A stretch of DNA of 64,000 bases from Chamaelirium japonicum. Its lineage: Eukaryota; Streptophyta; Magnoliopsida; Liliales; Melanthiaceae. Positions 1 through 11,740 of the stretch are shown one piece after another. The notes beneath the pieces were generated by a model. It was given only the letters and a program-made list of their open reading frames with translations, ran no database searches and was not told where the DNA came from. The first letter of the stretch is position 1, and every line of letters begins with the position of its first letter. The position numbers were made by a program, and so were the translations under genes. The stretch is taken from positions 20,122,851-20,186,850 of the forward strand of contig OX393552.1 in the NCBI GenBank assembly GCA_947650365.1, written 5' to 3'.

Positions 1-1169
1 CGATTAAATCTCCTATATTTTATCTATGCAACTGCTGCCCCTTTGAATGGTGAGTTGAGAGGTTCTGATTACTCTGTTCGTTATTAGCCCTGATATTGCA
101 TTTGGAATCTTGCTGATATAATTAGGCGTTTGTTGTTCGGATAATTTAGATTGGAATACCTGCTTGCGTGCTTGTTGTGCTTTGTTAAAGCCATTAACCA
201 TATTATTTGTTTAAGTCAACTTCTTGTGTCTGCTCGGAGCAACAAGCGACCCCGTCGCGGCTCAACGAGTCTTTGAATTCCCTGTCGCACACACTGTTCC
301 ACATCAATTATCCTCGGCAGTACTACCGACGAGAGCGAGACGATAATAACAGTGATGCACAATTTGATCCTCCTCGCCACACCATGTGGTATTGAGTGTT
401 GGTTAGATGTAGTGAGTCTAGCTTTTTTTTTTTGTTGGACAATATAGTGAGTGTGACTTTCGAGTTCCTTAGGAATAGTTATTGTATATTCTATTTCTTT
501 CCGAGCTCATATTAGCTATGTATGTCTATTTTAGCAGTAGTTATGTTTACAATTTGTATTAATCAAGTGCATGTGAAATCTCTATGATCCTTATATCATT
601 CAGCTCAGTCCTTTGTGGAGCTTCCTTAATTATCAATGTGCTTCAGAGCCAACCCCATCTTGATAAGATGTGGCTTGGTTGCTCCTTTTCAAAGTCCGCA
701 GCCATTTCAAAAATAATATACTTGCATGAGACGCAAGAGTTCTTGGATCTGAATCAGTCCAATCCCCAACCTCCACAATAGTAGTTACTTATCTTCTATC
801 TAAAAACCAACTTTTCTAGTCTCTCTTTTTTGCTGGACTTTATAGTATTTTTTTAAGACACTTTTTTTTTGTAATTGTAGAGAAAAACATGTCGCGAAAC
901 CCCACTCTGGTTTTTCTTCGTTCTTCCCTTCCCACCTCCACCAAACATCAATAGGCAATACCTAAATCCATATGCACTACGATCTCCAATTACAATATCA
1001 CTCTACATGTTCTCAAATCAGACATGCCCATAAGCCCCTCTCTAGATCCATTACTTAAAAGTATGTAATAACAATCAGCAAACCAGCACAGTAATCAGTT
1101 AGGCATTACAATATATCAAACAGCACAACCAAAAAAGAAGTCTACCAAGTCATAAAGATAGAAGTTGAC
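1..1169. other. no gene seen; probable intron 2 of the DRIP-like gene
   Basis: No reading frame here resembles a known protein. Because exon 2 of the minus-strand RING gene ends at 1170 with a GT directly after it, this stretch is most simply its second intron, with the remaining exons beyond the left edge. A 62-codon minus-strand frame at 13-201 is open but I do not recognise it. Confidence 0.4.
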
Positions 1170-4100
1170 CTGAGCTTCTCTAATGGAACACAACCCAAAT
1201 CAATATTACAAATTGGACAGCAATCTACCTCCTCCTCGGTAAGTTTCTCAAAGATGCACTTCCTGCAAACTGCTTAAATGACAGAAAGTCCAAGGGTCAT
1301 ATATGCTTGTTAATGAAAAATTGGAAGTCATCAATCTGAAACATACTGCACGTAATCAATCTTGAATAATTATGATAACTATAATAGCAATGTTTAAGCA
1401 GTCTTGTCAACAGACAGTCGAAAAGTAAAAGAGTCAGGGATGAATCAAAATATTGTAAAAACCAGGTCAATAAAAAATAAAGTTGATTGAAATAAACGAA
1501 TAAGGGTTCGATTTTCGGCAACTAATAAAAAAGGTTGTAGATTATACAATAAAGGAGTATAGAGAAACAAACAAATGCTTATACAATTAGATCCCTGGGA
1601 AATAACCAACGCAAGAGGTGCCTTCACTTGGTAGACTGTTACATCAAATTACACCAAATCAACCCCCATTTGAAGCGGAGAAAACCAACAAGAGAACATT
1701 GAACTTAAACATCAACTCAGGTAAAGTTAATAGAAACGTTCACTCAATTTCTATAAAATATGATTTTAAGAACAATGATTTATATGAATAAGTTATGAAG
1801 GTAAAAAAAAAACCTTGATGGTGCTCTACCTCCGGGGGGCAAGGGAGAGGTCAAGAAGGGCTCTGTCTCGTGGATGGATTCAAGAGAATAGAGTCTCCTA
1901 CGTTGACGTCATAGGGTCTTCACGACAGATAGTCATGGGGGAGGTGAACCATTGACTGGTTCCGCTCTCCCCTTGAACTAGGTGACATAAGCCGAATTGT
2001 AAGCCCCCCACCCCTCTCCTTTTCCATCTTTCTTTTTTCTCTCTCCACTTCTTCTTCTGACCTTCTATCCTATCACTCATTTCCCCTCTTCAGTGTATAA
2101 TCTCCTTCCTGTTTTTCTCCACTCCGATTCTTTACGAACATTGTCAGGGCCTCAACCCCATCCCCCGCTCCCCCTCCTCTCTCCCTCTCCCTCCCTTCTC
2201 CTTCCTAGTAGACTCCTCTTGATGGCCCCGTTCTGAAGGCCTTGTCCCTCTTTCACTCTTTCATTGACCTCGAAAGTACTATTGTTTCTCTGCAAAGAGC
2301 AGGACTATTCCATCTACAAGTGCCCTAACGCTAAGATTTGTTTTCGTTGTAAGCGTACAAGTCACAACAACCTATCGATTGTGCACCCATGTTCTTAGTC
2401 CTCCTCTGTGAGGGGTCGTTTTGTCATCAGGCCTCTTCCTAGGTGTCTCCATCGATGCCACCTTTCGCGAGAGTTGCAATACTCCCCTTGATATTGGTCA
2501 CCAAGGGCACCTTGAGAGGCTCTCTCACTAGGCAATTTGTAGGGCCTTCATTCGCTCTGTGTCTGCAGATGAGCTCTCCTTGCTTCTTCAAAACTTTCAG
2601 TGAGTATTAGGCAGCCCGAAAGCCCAATAGGAATGATATATAGTTATTATATATATTTAGTTTATACACTATGCATAAAAATTGCGATAGCACGGTGGTG
2701 AAGTTGTTTGTTATGTATTGACATGTTCATTGTTCGAATCTCCTAAATGCTCTACATATTGTTTTAAACATTAAACAAAACATTGTTATAGCCCGAACCC
2801 GACCAAAAAAAATGAATAAAAGCATACCAGGGTTGGGACTGGATTTAGACCCTTGGCAAGGCCCGGTCTGACAAGCCCAACTGGACTTGACTTCTTTAAG
2901 CTCAACCCGTTCTGGCCCAAAGATTTTAGATCTGAGCCCGACCCGGCCTATTTGACACCCCTGCCAGGGCCGGATGGATACTCGAACTTTTTCTTGAAGA
3001 AATACTAAGAGGTTGATCAACATGATCTTTGTCTTATCCTCTTTGACTTCTTTCTTGATAAGGTTTTTTTAAATGCTCTAACATATTATTGGATTATTCC
3101 TAACCCAACAAAAGTAGGAGCGTAGCTCATTACAGACTTCTTTGTTCCATCTGTTTGTGTTTATAAGATTGCCTCCAAAGTTCTAGTAAACGAACTTAGT
3201 ACCATCATAGAGTCATTTGTCTTGGATTTTTAGTCGGCGCTTACCAAAAGCATATTTAATCTTTGACAGTGTAGCAACCCATGAAATTATCCATTTCTTG
3301 AAGGAGTCAAAAGGTATTCGTCTTAAACTAGATTTTGAGAAAGATTTTAATAGACTTCATTTAGAATTTCACTTATCTAGAATCCAAGCAAAGGGTTTTT
3401 CTCATAGGTAAATATGTTAAGGGGTTGCAACAGGGATGCATATTGTCTCATTATCTTTTCATCTTGGTAATTGATGTTTTTAATTCTTTTATCGGGAGAG
3501 GGGTTTTTGTTGGTATTTTGAGAGATCTTGGGGATCACGGATAGACGCACCCAAACCTCCATTTCTTGATGACACCTTGCTTTTTTGTGATGCGTTGCCT
3601 CTCCAAGTTATCGATTTGGAGATTCTCCTATATAGCCTCGAATGGATTTTAAAAGAATTTTCCATAAGAACTACTTATAATTTGTTGGAGATGACGACCA
3701 AGCACAATATCTTTTGTTGCCTTGTTGAATGTAAGAGAGACTCATTTTGGATGAAATGCCTCGAACTGCCAATCTATGATTGTAGGCTTCAAAGGGAAGA
3801 CTAGCTGAAATTTGATTCAGAAGATTGATGATTGTTAGGATGGTTGGAAAGGAAGATCTCTCTTCCTAGATGGGTGGATCATTTTAGCCAACTCCATCCT
3901 ATCAGCTATTGCTTTCAACATTTACATGTTAAGAAAATGGTGGTAGCGATCCAGTGGCGACATCAGGTAACTAGAAGAACATTCTATCGGCAACATATTT
4001 TCGGAGGTTCTCTCCACCCTAGGTTCGCACTAAAGCATCCGGGAATATCTCACCTTTTGGAAGGGGATCCTGAAAGTGAAAGATTCTTATAAGGCAGGTA

Positions 4101-5473
4101 ACAAAATCATTTTGGGAAATTAGAAGATCAATAGACTCTGGAAAGACTTGTGGAGTTATGGGTGGGAAATCATGCCCTTAAAGTTACATTTCTTGAGCTT
4201 TTCATTTTGACGGAATAGGAAAATACCTCTATTCGCTCTCAATTTTAGTGTGGGGCTCTACGTCGAGATGGCAAGTTAAGTTCTCTTCTTCCTTGCTCTC
4301 GGTATCAGCAGTTGAAACTTCAAGATCAGTTGTTAATTCTTTATCCCTTTTCGCTCCTGGCGAGGCCAAATAAGGCTTCCTGGAGTTATCATTCTTCTGA
4401 CATTCGGTTAGCTCTTTCTACTCAGCACTCACTTCTTTTGAAGACAACTACCTAGCAGCCAATGCTATTTGGAAGACAAGAGTTCCACCTACGATTCAGA
4501 ATTTTTCCTTATTGGTTGTGCATAATAAGATTCCTATGAAAGTGAATCCACAGATAAGGTAACACACGAGAAGTGAATCCACAGATAAGGTAACACACAA
4601 GCAACCATGATTTGTAATGCACCTTCTGCAATTCATTAGAGAGACATCTTCTCACACTCTCCTTCGATGCAACTTTGCGAGATCCATTTGGGACCACTTC
4701 TGTTCTAGTCTAGGTATCCATACACATCCTTCTAACCTCGGGCGGCACAGTGGTCCTGCAAATTGAAGAAGCCGGTTCGGCTGATTCGGGATACTCTTGC
4801 TATGGCCACATTCCGGGTCATTTGGATGGAGAGGAACAATAGGATTTTCAACCAAAAAAGTGACAGATGGTAGTAGGATTTTCAACCAAACCTTAAAAGA
4901 TCTCTGGATACATCAAACTTTTGTAATCTGAATTGATATTTACTGTGATAAACTTTTGTAAACCAAAAAAGCCACCTTTTTCAACTAAAAAAGTGACAGA
5001 TGGTAGTAGGTTTCTCAGAAAAAAAAATTGAAGGCATTGAAGATAATAGAGATAACCCATGCAGCATGAACAGTAAAGGCTCCATCAGAGTCAAGTAAGT
5101 ATGATCAATCAAAGGCAAGAACAGAGTCCGCTTGATGCAGCAGCCCACGCAGGACGTGAAATTGGTATCATAAAACGGGGGAAATGCGATTATGCGAGAA
5201 CCCCAGATCGTGGAACCCGAAATTACGAGGCACCCATGTCACACAACCCAGCAACAGGCACCATAGAGATCCGAAACGTACGAAAGACACGAAGAACCCA
5301 GATCAGAGAAACAGGGGACCCGCGTGGGACTCACACGTATGGAGGCATTCGGAGATGGTGGTGGCCTCGTTCAGTAGCTTGTTGCAGAGGGGGCACGTCA
5401 TGCGCTCGGCTAGCAGCTCCCGCTTCACCCTCACCACCTGCGGCGGCCCCGCCGCCGCCCCGGCTTCCGTCAT
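1170..5473 (-). CDS. DRIP: DRIP-type RING-finger E3 ubiquitin ligase, exons 1 and 2 (3' part outside window)
   Basis: Partial minus-strand gene. Exon 1 is 5473-5335 and exon 2 is 1269-1170. Exon 1 starts at an ATG with an in-frame TAG 48 bases upstream, ends in codon phase 1, and is followed by a GTGAGT donor. Exon 2 is preceded by a pyrimidine-rich tract and AG, and ends in phase 2 before GT. Joined, they give 80 residues holding a complete C3HC4 RING: C27, C30, C43, H45, C48, C51, C64, C67, with CPLCNKLL, TTISECLHTFCRKC and CCPICNIDLG as in Arabidopsis DRIP1/DRIP2. Known DRIP proteins are nuclear E3 ligases that ubiquitinate the drought regulator DREB2A; the Polycomb-like RING proteins are the nearest alternative. 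The C-terminal RAWUL-type part is not in the window. Intron 1 (about 4.07 kb) contains a LINE in the opposite orientation. Whether the gene is expressed cannot be told. Confidence 0.85.
2270..4960 (+). mobile_element. broken L1-type LINE in intron 1 of the DRIP-like gene
   Basis: Decayed non-LTR retrotransposon. A CCHC-like knuckle typical of LINE ORF1 is near 2290-2400. From about 3080 to 3570 come reverse-transcriptase pieces: a stretch like VYKIASKVLVNEL, then an AHEIIH-like block with a D-F-EK core near 3260-3350, then GLQQGCILSHYLFILVIDV for the usual GLRQGDPLSPYLFILVMDV, then a degraded FADDT region near 3560. A zinc-binding RVT tail (IWKTRVPPTIQNF, then a C-x-A-RSIWDHF block) is at 4465-4720. 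Frames are broken by many stops and shifts, so it is long dead. A GGCCCGGG-rich island at about 2845-2970 interrupts it. Start and end are approximate. Confidence 0.6.
2845..2972. repeat. GGCCCGACCC-rich island (hAT-like end)
   Basis: A short run of degenerate CCCGACCCGG-type repeats ends at about 2965 with TTTGACACCCCTG, which matches the terminal inverted repeat of the other GGGTCGGG islands of this window. The left end is not recognisable, so this is probably a truncated copy inside the LINE. Confidence 0.45.
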
Positions 5474-5890
5474 CCCCCCTGCCGCCGCCTCCCCCCGGCC
5501 CCTCGTCGTCGGCGCAGGCTAGCTCGCTCCCCTGCATGCCAGCTCACCGCCGGAGCCCGCCGCCCGAAACCATCCAGACGGCTCCAGGGCGGCACGCATT
5601 GATCGCCGACTCACGTAGGGGATCTGGCGATGGGAATACCAGATAAAGACTGGATTTTTACTGGCCGGGCAGCCAAGATACGCCGAGGAGGAGGGTAACT
5701 GGGGGTTTCCGGCCGGAATCCGGCGAGCCTGAGGGTGGAGATCGCAAGGGACCGAACGGCGGCGGAGGACGACGACGGATGAGAGAGAGAGAGAGAGATA
5801 AAGAACAAAAAAAGCGCAGAGATCGAGGAGGCCTGTGGCGTGCTTGTGCTAAAACAACGTGTCTACGGGGACCATCAACCCCTCCGGTAC
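5474..5890 (-). promoter_or_regulatory. 5' leader and proximal promoter of the DRIP-like gene
   Basis: This GC-rich stretch lies directly upstream of the exon 1 ATG on the minus strand. A pure GA run at about 5781-5798 reads as (CT)n in the gene's sense, a common feature of plant 5' leaders. No clear TATA box is seen, so the transcription start is not fixed. Confidence 0.4.
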
Positions 5891-6081
5891 GAGCTCGACT
5901 CTGCTCCAGAGATGGAAATGTCCAGTGATAGCCAGGAGCGATATCAACCGTTGGATTGAGAAATATCGATCACGATGCTTGTCAACGTCCTGGTGCATCG
6001 TGGCCTCTGCTTCTGCATCGGACTGCCGATCTAGTTACCGGCCCACACTGGCCGCTTCATCACTGGAGCAGAGTCGAGCTC
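5891..6081. mobile_element. 191-bp MULE-like MITE upstream of the DRIP-like gene
   Basis: The ends are a 19-bp perfect inverted repeat, GAGCTCGACTCTGCTCCAG at the left and its complement at the right. Flanking 9-mers CTCCGGTAC (5882-5890) and CTCGGGTAC (6082-6090) match at 8 of 9 positions, the length expected for Mutator-type target duplications. No coding capacity. It lies about 100 bp beyond the GA tract of the gene leader. Confidence 0.7.
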
Positions 6082-6198
6082 CTCGGGTACGAGGGCGGAT
6101 GCTAATGTGCACCCCTACGGTGTGCAGGTTAGCCCCACGGTCCGATTGAACCGTGGCACGGTGCAAAAGCCGGTTCGGAATTTGGTTACAGACTCGAG

Positions 6199-6371
6199 AG
6201 CATTTTTGCTGCCCTAGCTTATTGCCCAATCGGGATGTGCCACGTCAACAGTCAAACTGGTAAATAATGACGTCAGCAAGTGTGGCATGTGTACGGAAAC
6301 AAGTGGCGCTCCGTTGTCCTGGTTTTACTTTCCACGTGGCACATCCTGATTGGGGTGTCAGCAAAGAAAGT
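6199..6371. repeat. imperfect fold-back repeat
   Basis: Two arms of about 55 bases (about 6199-6262 and 6314-6371) are imperfect inverted copies, sharing the core ATGTGCCACGT. The right arm contains a CACGTG G-box. No clear flanking duplication was found, so calling it a MITE is inference. The flanks 6091-6198 and 6372-6452 hold nothing I recognise. Confidence 0.5.
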
Positions 6372-6452
6372 GCAGCGTAGCCATCGGATGGCAAAAAAAA
6401 ATGGTTTCCACCTTCCACTATGATCGTGATGATCGGCTCATGATTTAGGAAA

Positions 6453-6780
6453 CGATATGTGGTGATCTGAAAATCAACGGTCACGATCTAGATTATGGGA
6501 TGAGCCCAAGAGTGGATACCACTGTCGCTGCCACTAGCCACTGTCGTCCCCGGCCACAACCACCACCGTCGTGGCCGGCAGCCAACCTCCACCGCTTGCC
6601 ACCATCATCACAAACGACCACACGTCGCCGCTGGCCTCCACCGCACCTGTCGACCATCGGCCACCACAGTCGGTAGGGAGGCAATCAGCAAGGACAATGG
6701 CAATAATTGGTGGCATCCCCTCTTGGGTTCATCCCATGATCATAGATCGTGACCATTAATTTTTGGATCATCACATATCG
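6453..6780. mobile_element. fold-back element with GC-rich interior
   Basis: Arms of about 65 bases at 6453-6518 and 6716-6780 are near-complementary, starting CGATATGTGGTGATC at the left and ending GATCATCACATATCG at the right. Between them is about 200 bp of GC-rich sequence that looks unlike the AT-rich arms, as if captured from elsewhere. No transposase and no clear target duplication are visible. Confidence 0.6.
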
Positions 6781-6954
6781 CTCCCCAAATTGCCAACAAC
6801 TGATACGGAAGACGATCTAAACTTAGACAATGTCTCGTCGTGTGTTGTAATTCGGTCTCAAATTAAGCCTATTTTAAGAGAATTTTTTATGCACACTTCA
6901 CGAATTACTTAAGAGAACCTGCTTCATATTTTTTTCTCTTTCTTTTTATTTTTA

Positions 6955-7193
6955 GGATTATTTTGACTTTGCCCCCCAAAAATTTACCTTAAATTAGACT
7001 TTAACCCCATCTTTTTATTAATTAGATTTTACCCCCCAAAACTGACTGTTCCACCAGCTCACCCCCCAAAACTTCTCTTAGTTGGTGAGCTGACGGAACG
7101 TTTAGTTTTGGGAGGTAAAGCCTAATTAATGCAAATATGAGAGGTAAAGACTAATTCAAGAGAAGTAGGGGGGGGGCAAAGTCAAAACAACCC
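6955..7193. mobile_element. MULE-type fold-back MITE, copy 1
   Basis: 239-bp element made almost wholly of two inverted arms beginning GGATTATTTTGACTTTGCC. It is flanked by a perfect 9-bp duplication, TTATTTTTA at 6946-6954 and 7194-7202. The arms carry repeated TAGACTTTACCCCCC-type blocks. It belongs to the same family as 35716-35980 and the half copy at 53189-53280. The 9-bp duplication and long arms point to non-autonomous Mutator-like elements. Confidence 0.85.
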
Positions 7194-7399
7194 TTATTTT
7201 TATTGACAAGTTTATCATCACCTCTTCATAACCCACCTCTCCCATCAAAAGATTCAAAACTTCCCACCTCATCAGCACCACCTATGCTCGCCCCCAGTTC
7301 CTCCTCTCTATCACTTGTCGTCACACACTCTATCATCTACTCCCACCTCGCCCGCACCACCTCCCACCTTCCCCTCTCCTTTTCTGTTGGGATCTGAAG

Positions 7400-8023
7400 G
7401 CTCTGACAATCTTAATTCGATCACCAGATCTTTTGTGGAAGCGATATCGCAAAGGATCGAGGTCGAGGTTTTTTCAGAGATCACATACCTAAAAAAGGTG
7501 ATAACCATATAAGCACAATAAAATAAAGATGCAAACAATAGAGAAATATCATTTCACTATCAAGAGATTACAATCATTGGCGGTGGGTCACCATTTGTTG
7601 GACCAATGCATATCGTATCTCTACAATCTCACAATGAACACAAAACCCCCGGAAGATACACATGAGAATACCGAGCACCACCGAAAGTATAAGCACCGAA
7701 GAAGCCACCGAAGAAGATCCATCGAGGAACTCGAAGATGTTCCGCACACCGTACCTTCTTCCACCCTTCTTATTCCTCTCTCCTTTTCTTTTTCTCTCAC
7801 AAGATCTATGCCTGCCCACGACGGTTGCAACACCACCGCTCGGTCACCCTAAATCCCCAACGAATCCCTTTTATAATAGAAAAACCATATGACTTTAGTT
7901 TTTACAAAACTGCTCTGTCCCGTATCCGTTCCGTCTCCAAACTTTCTCTCGTCTGGATTTCATGCCGATTCATCGTGCGCACGATCCATTATATGGGTGT
8001 TGGCTAGCTTTTGCAAACCAATA
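7400..8023 (-). mobile_element. possible Ty1/copia LTR relic
   Basis: The right end reads into ATCTCCACCTTA, the complement of the AAGGTGGAGAT purine tract that borders copia 3' LTRs here at 29634 and 62228. General layout resembles those LTRs. The left end is a guess, and there is no clear internal region to the right. A broken fossil of unknown age. Confidence 0.35.
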
Positions 8024-9224
8024 ATCTCCACCTTAACTAGATACCGCAATTGTACCTTATTTTTTTTGGTGATCGACAAACTCATTTCATCTAGAACCTG
8101 GGGGCATGGTGTTCGAGCATAACCTCCCCCCAAACAGCAATAGCATGGTGCTGTTGGGGCGGGACGTAGGCGGTTGTGAAAGACGACTACGGCCACAATG
8201 GCCACAAAGACATGGTTGCAAAGTTACTAATAAATGGCTGTTTTAAGACTCCAATGGGCATAGGTTGGAGTACCGTCGATGGGTGACGGATCGGAGTACA
8301 AAGGTGCAAAAGCAGTCGGTCGCATACAAGCAATGCTATTTAACCAACCCCATCACCAACCTGCATAGGTAGTTGTTGGCTATTGGACGGCACTCAGACA
8401 GGATGTCACTAGTGATATGTTTGATATGACACAAACTAGGGACTTTCAAAATATTACTATGAGCAATTACCAGCGTAGGCAGGTTGGTGATATGGTTGGC
8501 TATATGAGTTGGTTGAATATAGGATTTCTCATGTGTGATGGTACCTATCAACGGGCCTCATAGTTAGGGCCTCTGGCCTGGCACTTGTGGGGGCCACTGC
8601 AATGCTCAGTGTGGCGCATCGTGATAGACGTCCCCCACATTGTGATGGGATAAGGCATCCCCATCAAAGTGGGCCGGACAGTGGGGGCTACTAACAAGTG
8701 ATGTGATTGAATATATATCCTTTTTTGTGGGTAGTCACTGGGAATAGACTTGATGGCTATTTTGAAATTCTAGAGATTGCCCTACCATAGTCACTTCCGA
8801 CCTAACATTTTGATAGGATAAGGCTATATACAACCCACTATTTATAGAGGCACCCAGACTACGACAGGCAACCTTGGATTTTTTTTGTAAGAGCAATCCA
8901 TCCTATATGCAACCCACACTCCTTTCTCTTCTTTTGTCCTCCGTCGCAGGCTATTACCCACCGCCGCCACCATCGGACGAGCACGTGCATTGGCCAGGTT
9001 GGGTCGACACAGGCTGGGCCCGATCGAGATCAAGACAGCCGTGAATGTCAGGCCTTCTTTTTAATTGATTTTATTTTTTTAATATTTATTGGAGAATTAT
9101 TCATATAATTACATGTTATCTAAGGCATTGTCAGGTTTGTTGAATATGGTTGTTTACTCGGACGCATGCAAACGTTACCCAACAGAGTTGTGTATTACTC
9201 TTTAGTGCAGGAACCGTTACTGCA
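8024..9224. other. unassigned intergenic stretch
   Basis: About 1.2 kb with no recognisable protein, RNA gene or terminal repeat. It is read as old degraded repeat DNA or intergenic spacer. Confidence 0.3.
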
Positions 9225-10745
9225 TACAGGACTAGTCTATAGATGTTGGACGATGGATGGAAGAATGTTTTGGCAGAGGACCTCTATATAAGAGAGGATC
9301 CAAACAATTGGATAACGAGAGAATCCTATTGTTTTTGCATCTGATCATGATTGAATGGTGAAAAAATCTCGAATTTAAATCACCAAATCCATAAACCCCT
9401 TGAACTTTCAAGGTATTGTATATGATCAATACAGTCGTTTAATTCCTTTAATTGCAGTTCAATACTACAAACCACTGCTCTATTCCATTGACAAAGAGTT
9501 TCTAACTTCAATAAGCCAATAGGTAAATATTTGATAAGGATTAGAACCTATTATATGATTCCAAGCATTGGCGACCTCATCAACACAAATAGGTCGAAGA
9601 AGCCAAAAATGTTCAAATCTAAAAGGTTTGAAACCCTTAGAATACAAGGTTCAAGGTTAAGTAACACCGGACAATGATCAGATGAAATACGCAGAAGATG
9701 TCGAACTGTAGCATCCGGAAATAAATTCAGCTACTCTTTGATGCGAAAGCTTAACCAATCATTTCCAAATCAAAGTCTTAAGGAATGATTATTTGACTAG
9801 CCTCTTTTTCCCCTTTCCCTCCCCACCTAGAGTTAGGGTTTCGTCCCTCCATCTCTTAGCCTCCTCGGATACCGCTGGTGGCTCCGGAGAGGCCAAACCT
9901 TCAGATCGTGGTTCTCCAAGGTTGGGATCTAGCCCCCTTCCTTCCCTTTGTGGGGCTTCTCCGGGCGGGCGGCGTTTTTGTGTTAGTCACGCCGGAGTCG
10001 CGGGACTCACCCATACTTGGTTCGACGGCCTCGCTCGGCATCTGGAGCGCGACCTTGCTGGACTCAATCAGAGTACTGCAATCTGGCCCCAACATTGATG
10101 ATTCGGACGGTGGTTGTCCAGATCGTCTCCTCTAATCGGTGCATGGTGCGGCTCTTGGTGGATCATGGCGGTGGTAGCGGGGTTTTGACGGCAGCAAAGA
10201 AATCCGTTTGCGATTCCACTTTTGGCAGAGCTACGGGAGCTGGTGATGGGTCATCGACTCAACGTCTGGCTACCGGTGGTGGCCATGTTTTTTGTATTGT
10301 TTTGTGTGGATTTACTTAGTTTCCTTTCCCTTATGTTACTTTCTATTAGGGGCCTTGATCCCTGTTCTTGTTGTGCCGCCGGGTTGGCGATAGTGTTCGG
10401 CGGGGTGGTGGTTTGGGTTTTTTTTTTAATCTTCTAGTTTCTATGCGTCCGCCGAATTGTGGCGGCTTCGTTTGTCCCGTTGAAGTGGCGGTGTTTGTCA
10501 TGCTAGCATTGGGCCATGGCGCCTCTTGGGGGTTATGTGGTGACCTCCCCCTTTAATCTGTCAAAAAAGAAGAAGATTATTTGACCATGTAAATTGATTT
10601 CCTTTGAATTCAAAATCAAATAAACAATTGCCACTCACAAAATTATTCCACATTAGCAATCACACTGTTTAAGGTGAACTTGTCATCGATATCATATCAA
10701 TTAAAACCTAATTTGTAGGATAATCCTCCATCATAAATAAATAGT
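9225..10745 (-). mobile_element. broken LINE (endonuclease to RT linker), interrupted by a short retroposon
   Basis: Minus-strand LINE fragments lie on both sides of a nested insertion. At 10590-10745 the minus strand gives an endonuclease-like block ending GNQFTWSN; at 9425-9790 it continues with SDHCPVLLNLEP, the conserved end of the LINE endonuclease; at 9235-9400 GDLNSRFFHHSIMIRCKNN matches the linker before the reverse transcriptase. The 777-bp element at 9798-10574 splits it. Multiple stops and shifts; no RT catalytic motif remains here. Confidence 0.7.
9798..10574 (+). mobile_element. short LINE-derived retroposon, copy 1, nested in a LINE
   Basis: 777-bp element flanked by an 11-bp duplication, GATTATTTGAC at 9787-9797 and 10575-10585. 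It begins in a leader with AGTTAGGGTTTCG, has a GC-rich middle with no long coding frame, and ends CTGTCAAAAAAGAAGAA after a block ending GGTGACCTCCCCC. The A-rich 3' end and variable-length duplication are those of target-primed retroposition. The same head and tail occur at 10829-11620 and, inverted, at 27112-27850. It is probably a deletion derivative of a plant L1 (leader plus 3' end). Confidence 0.75.
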
Positions 10746-10828
10746 TTATATACATTTGTCCCAATCGAAGTGGGGCTCAGAGTGCCTGTCCCCGTTCCAC
10801 ACACACACGCACACACACACACACACAC
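10586..10828. repeat. LINE remnant, then (CA)n microsatellite
   Basis: The first 160 bases are the continuation of the surrounding minus-strand LINE. A CA repeat at about 10801-10828 follows and abuts the second short retroposon. Confidence 0.6.
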
Positions 10829-11620
10829 CTTTTTTTTTCCCCTCTAACCTAGGGTTAGGGTTTCTCTCCTCTTGGCCTCTCCGGACACCAGTGGGGCCAA
10901 GGGATCCGGTGTGGCAGCTATCTAGGGGCCGGAGTAGGCCCTTCTCCCTCCCCTGTACATAGGAGCTTCCCCCCTATCAGTCCGGCCTTTTGTGCTCGGA
11001 GATCGGGCTCCGCGTGACTCCCATCAGCTCGGATCAACGAATTATGATCTCGGATCGGCGACATCCGACCAGATTGCAGCCGGCGGATGTAGTGGTTTAT
11101 GGACCCGGTCGGAATATGTTGGGTATGCCTAGTCCCATTCGCTGATCGGTGATGGGTAATGGTGGCTCAAGGCAGCAACGATTGTTCGTGGCAGATCGGG
11201 GGATTCACGCATCTCTTCTTCTCAGTCGGAGCTAGTGGTGGTGATGGATCGGGCTGATGATCCAACTTTTGGTTTGTATTTTTGTTTCCTTGTTCAAGCA
11301 AGTGTTTGCTATGTTTTTGGATTTTCTTTATCTCCTTGCCAGGGGTTCGTTGGGTAGTCTGGTTTTCCACCTGATGGGTGGTCTGGGTGATCACCGGTGT
11401 GTCAATGGTGGTCTGTGTTGCCCTTGTTGGTGGGCGGACTGTGTGGTTTCCTACCAATTGGTGGTCTGGATTCCCCGTTGAATGGCGGACTTTTCATTTG
11501 CAGCACCCACTATCGCTGGCAGGCTTTTCATTTGCAGTGCTGGCATGTGGCGCCTCCTGGGGGTCTGGTTGTGACACCCACCCCCCCTTTTCTGTGAACC
11601 ACCAAAAAAACAAAAACAAT
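10829..11620 (+). mobile_element. short LINE-derived retroposon, copy 2
   Basis: Head-to-tail relative of the element at 9798. It starts in a CCTAGGGTTAGGGTTTC leader near 10846, shares the cytosine-rich leader and the 3' block ending GGTTGTGACACCCACCC, and finishes in CACCAAAAAAACAAAAAC. No open frame codes for a recognisable protein. I could not define its target duplication because the left end runs into a CA and T tract. Confidence 0.6.
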
Positions 11621-11740
11621 TTACAAATATGCTAAATGAATCAAGAAACAAAACTATATGAGATCTTGAAGAATAAAGAGATGTAAAAAGAATTTCCGAA
11701 TAGACGATTCATGGAACTAGGTAAGATGTAACATTGCTAT

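Noticed and set aside
5101-5646. 181-codon plus-strand frame over the DRIP first exon
   Set aside because: It is antisense to a clear RING exon with a splice donor and is proline/arginine-rich, as expected of GC-rich shadow frames.
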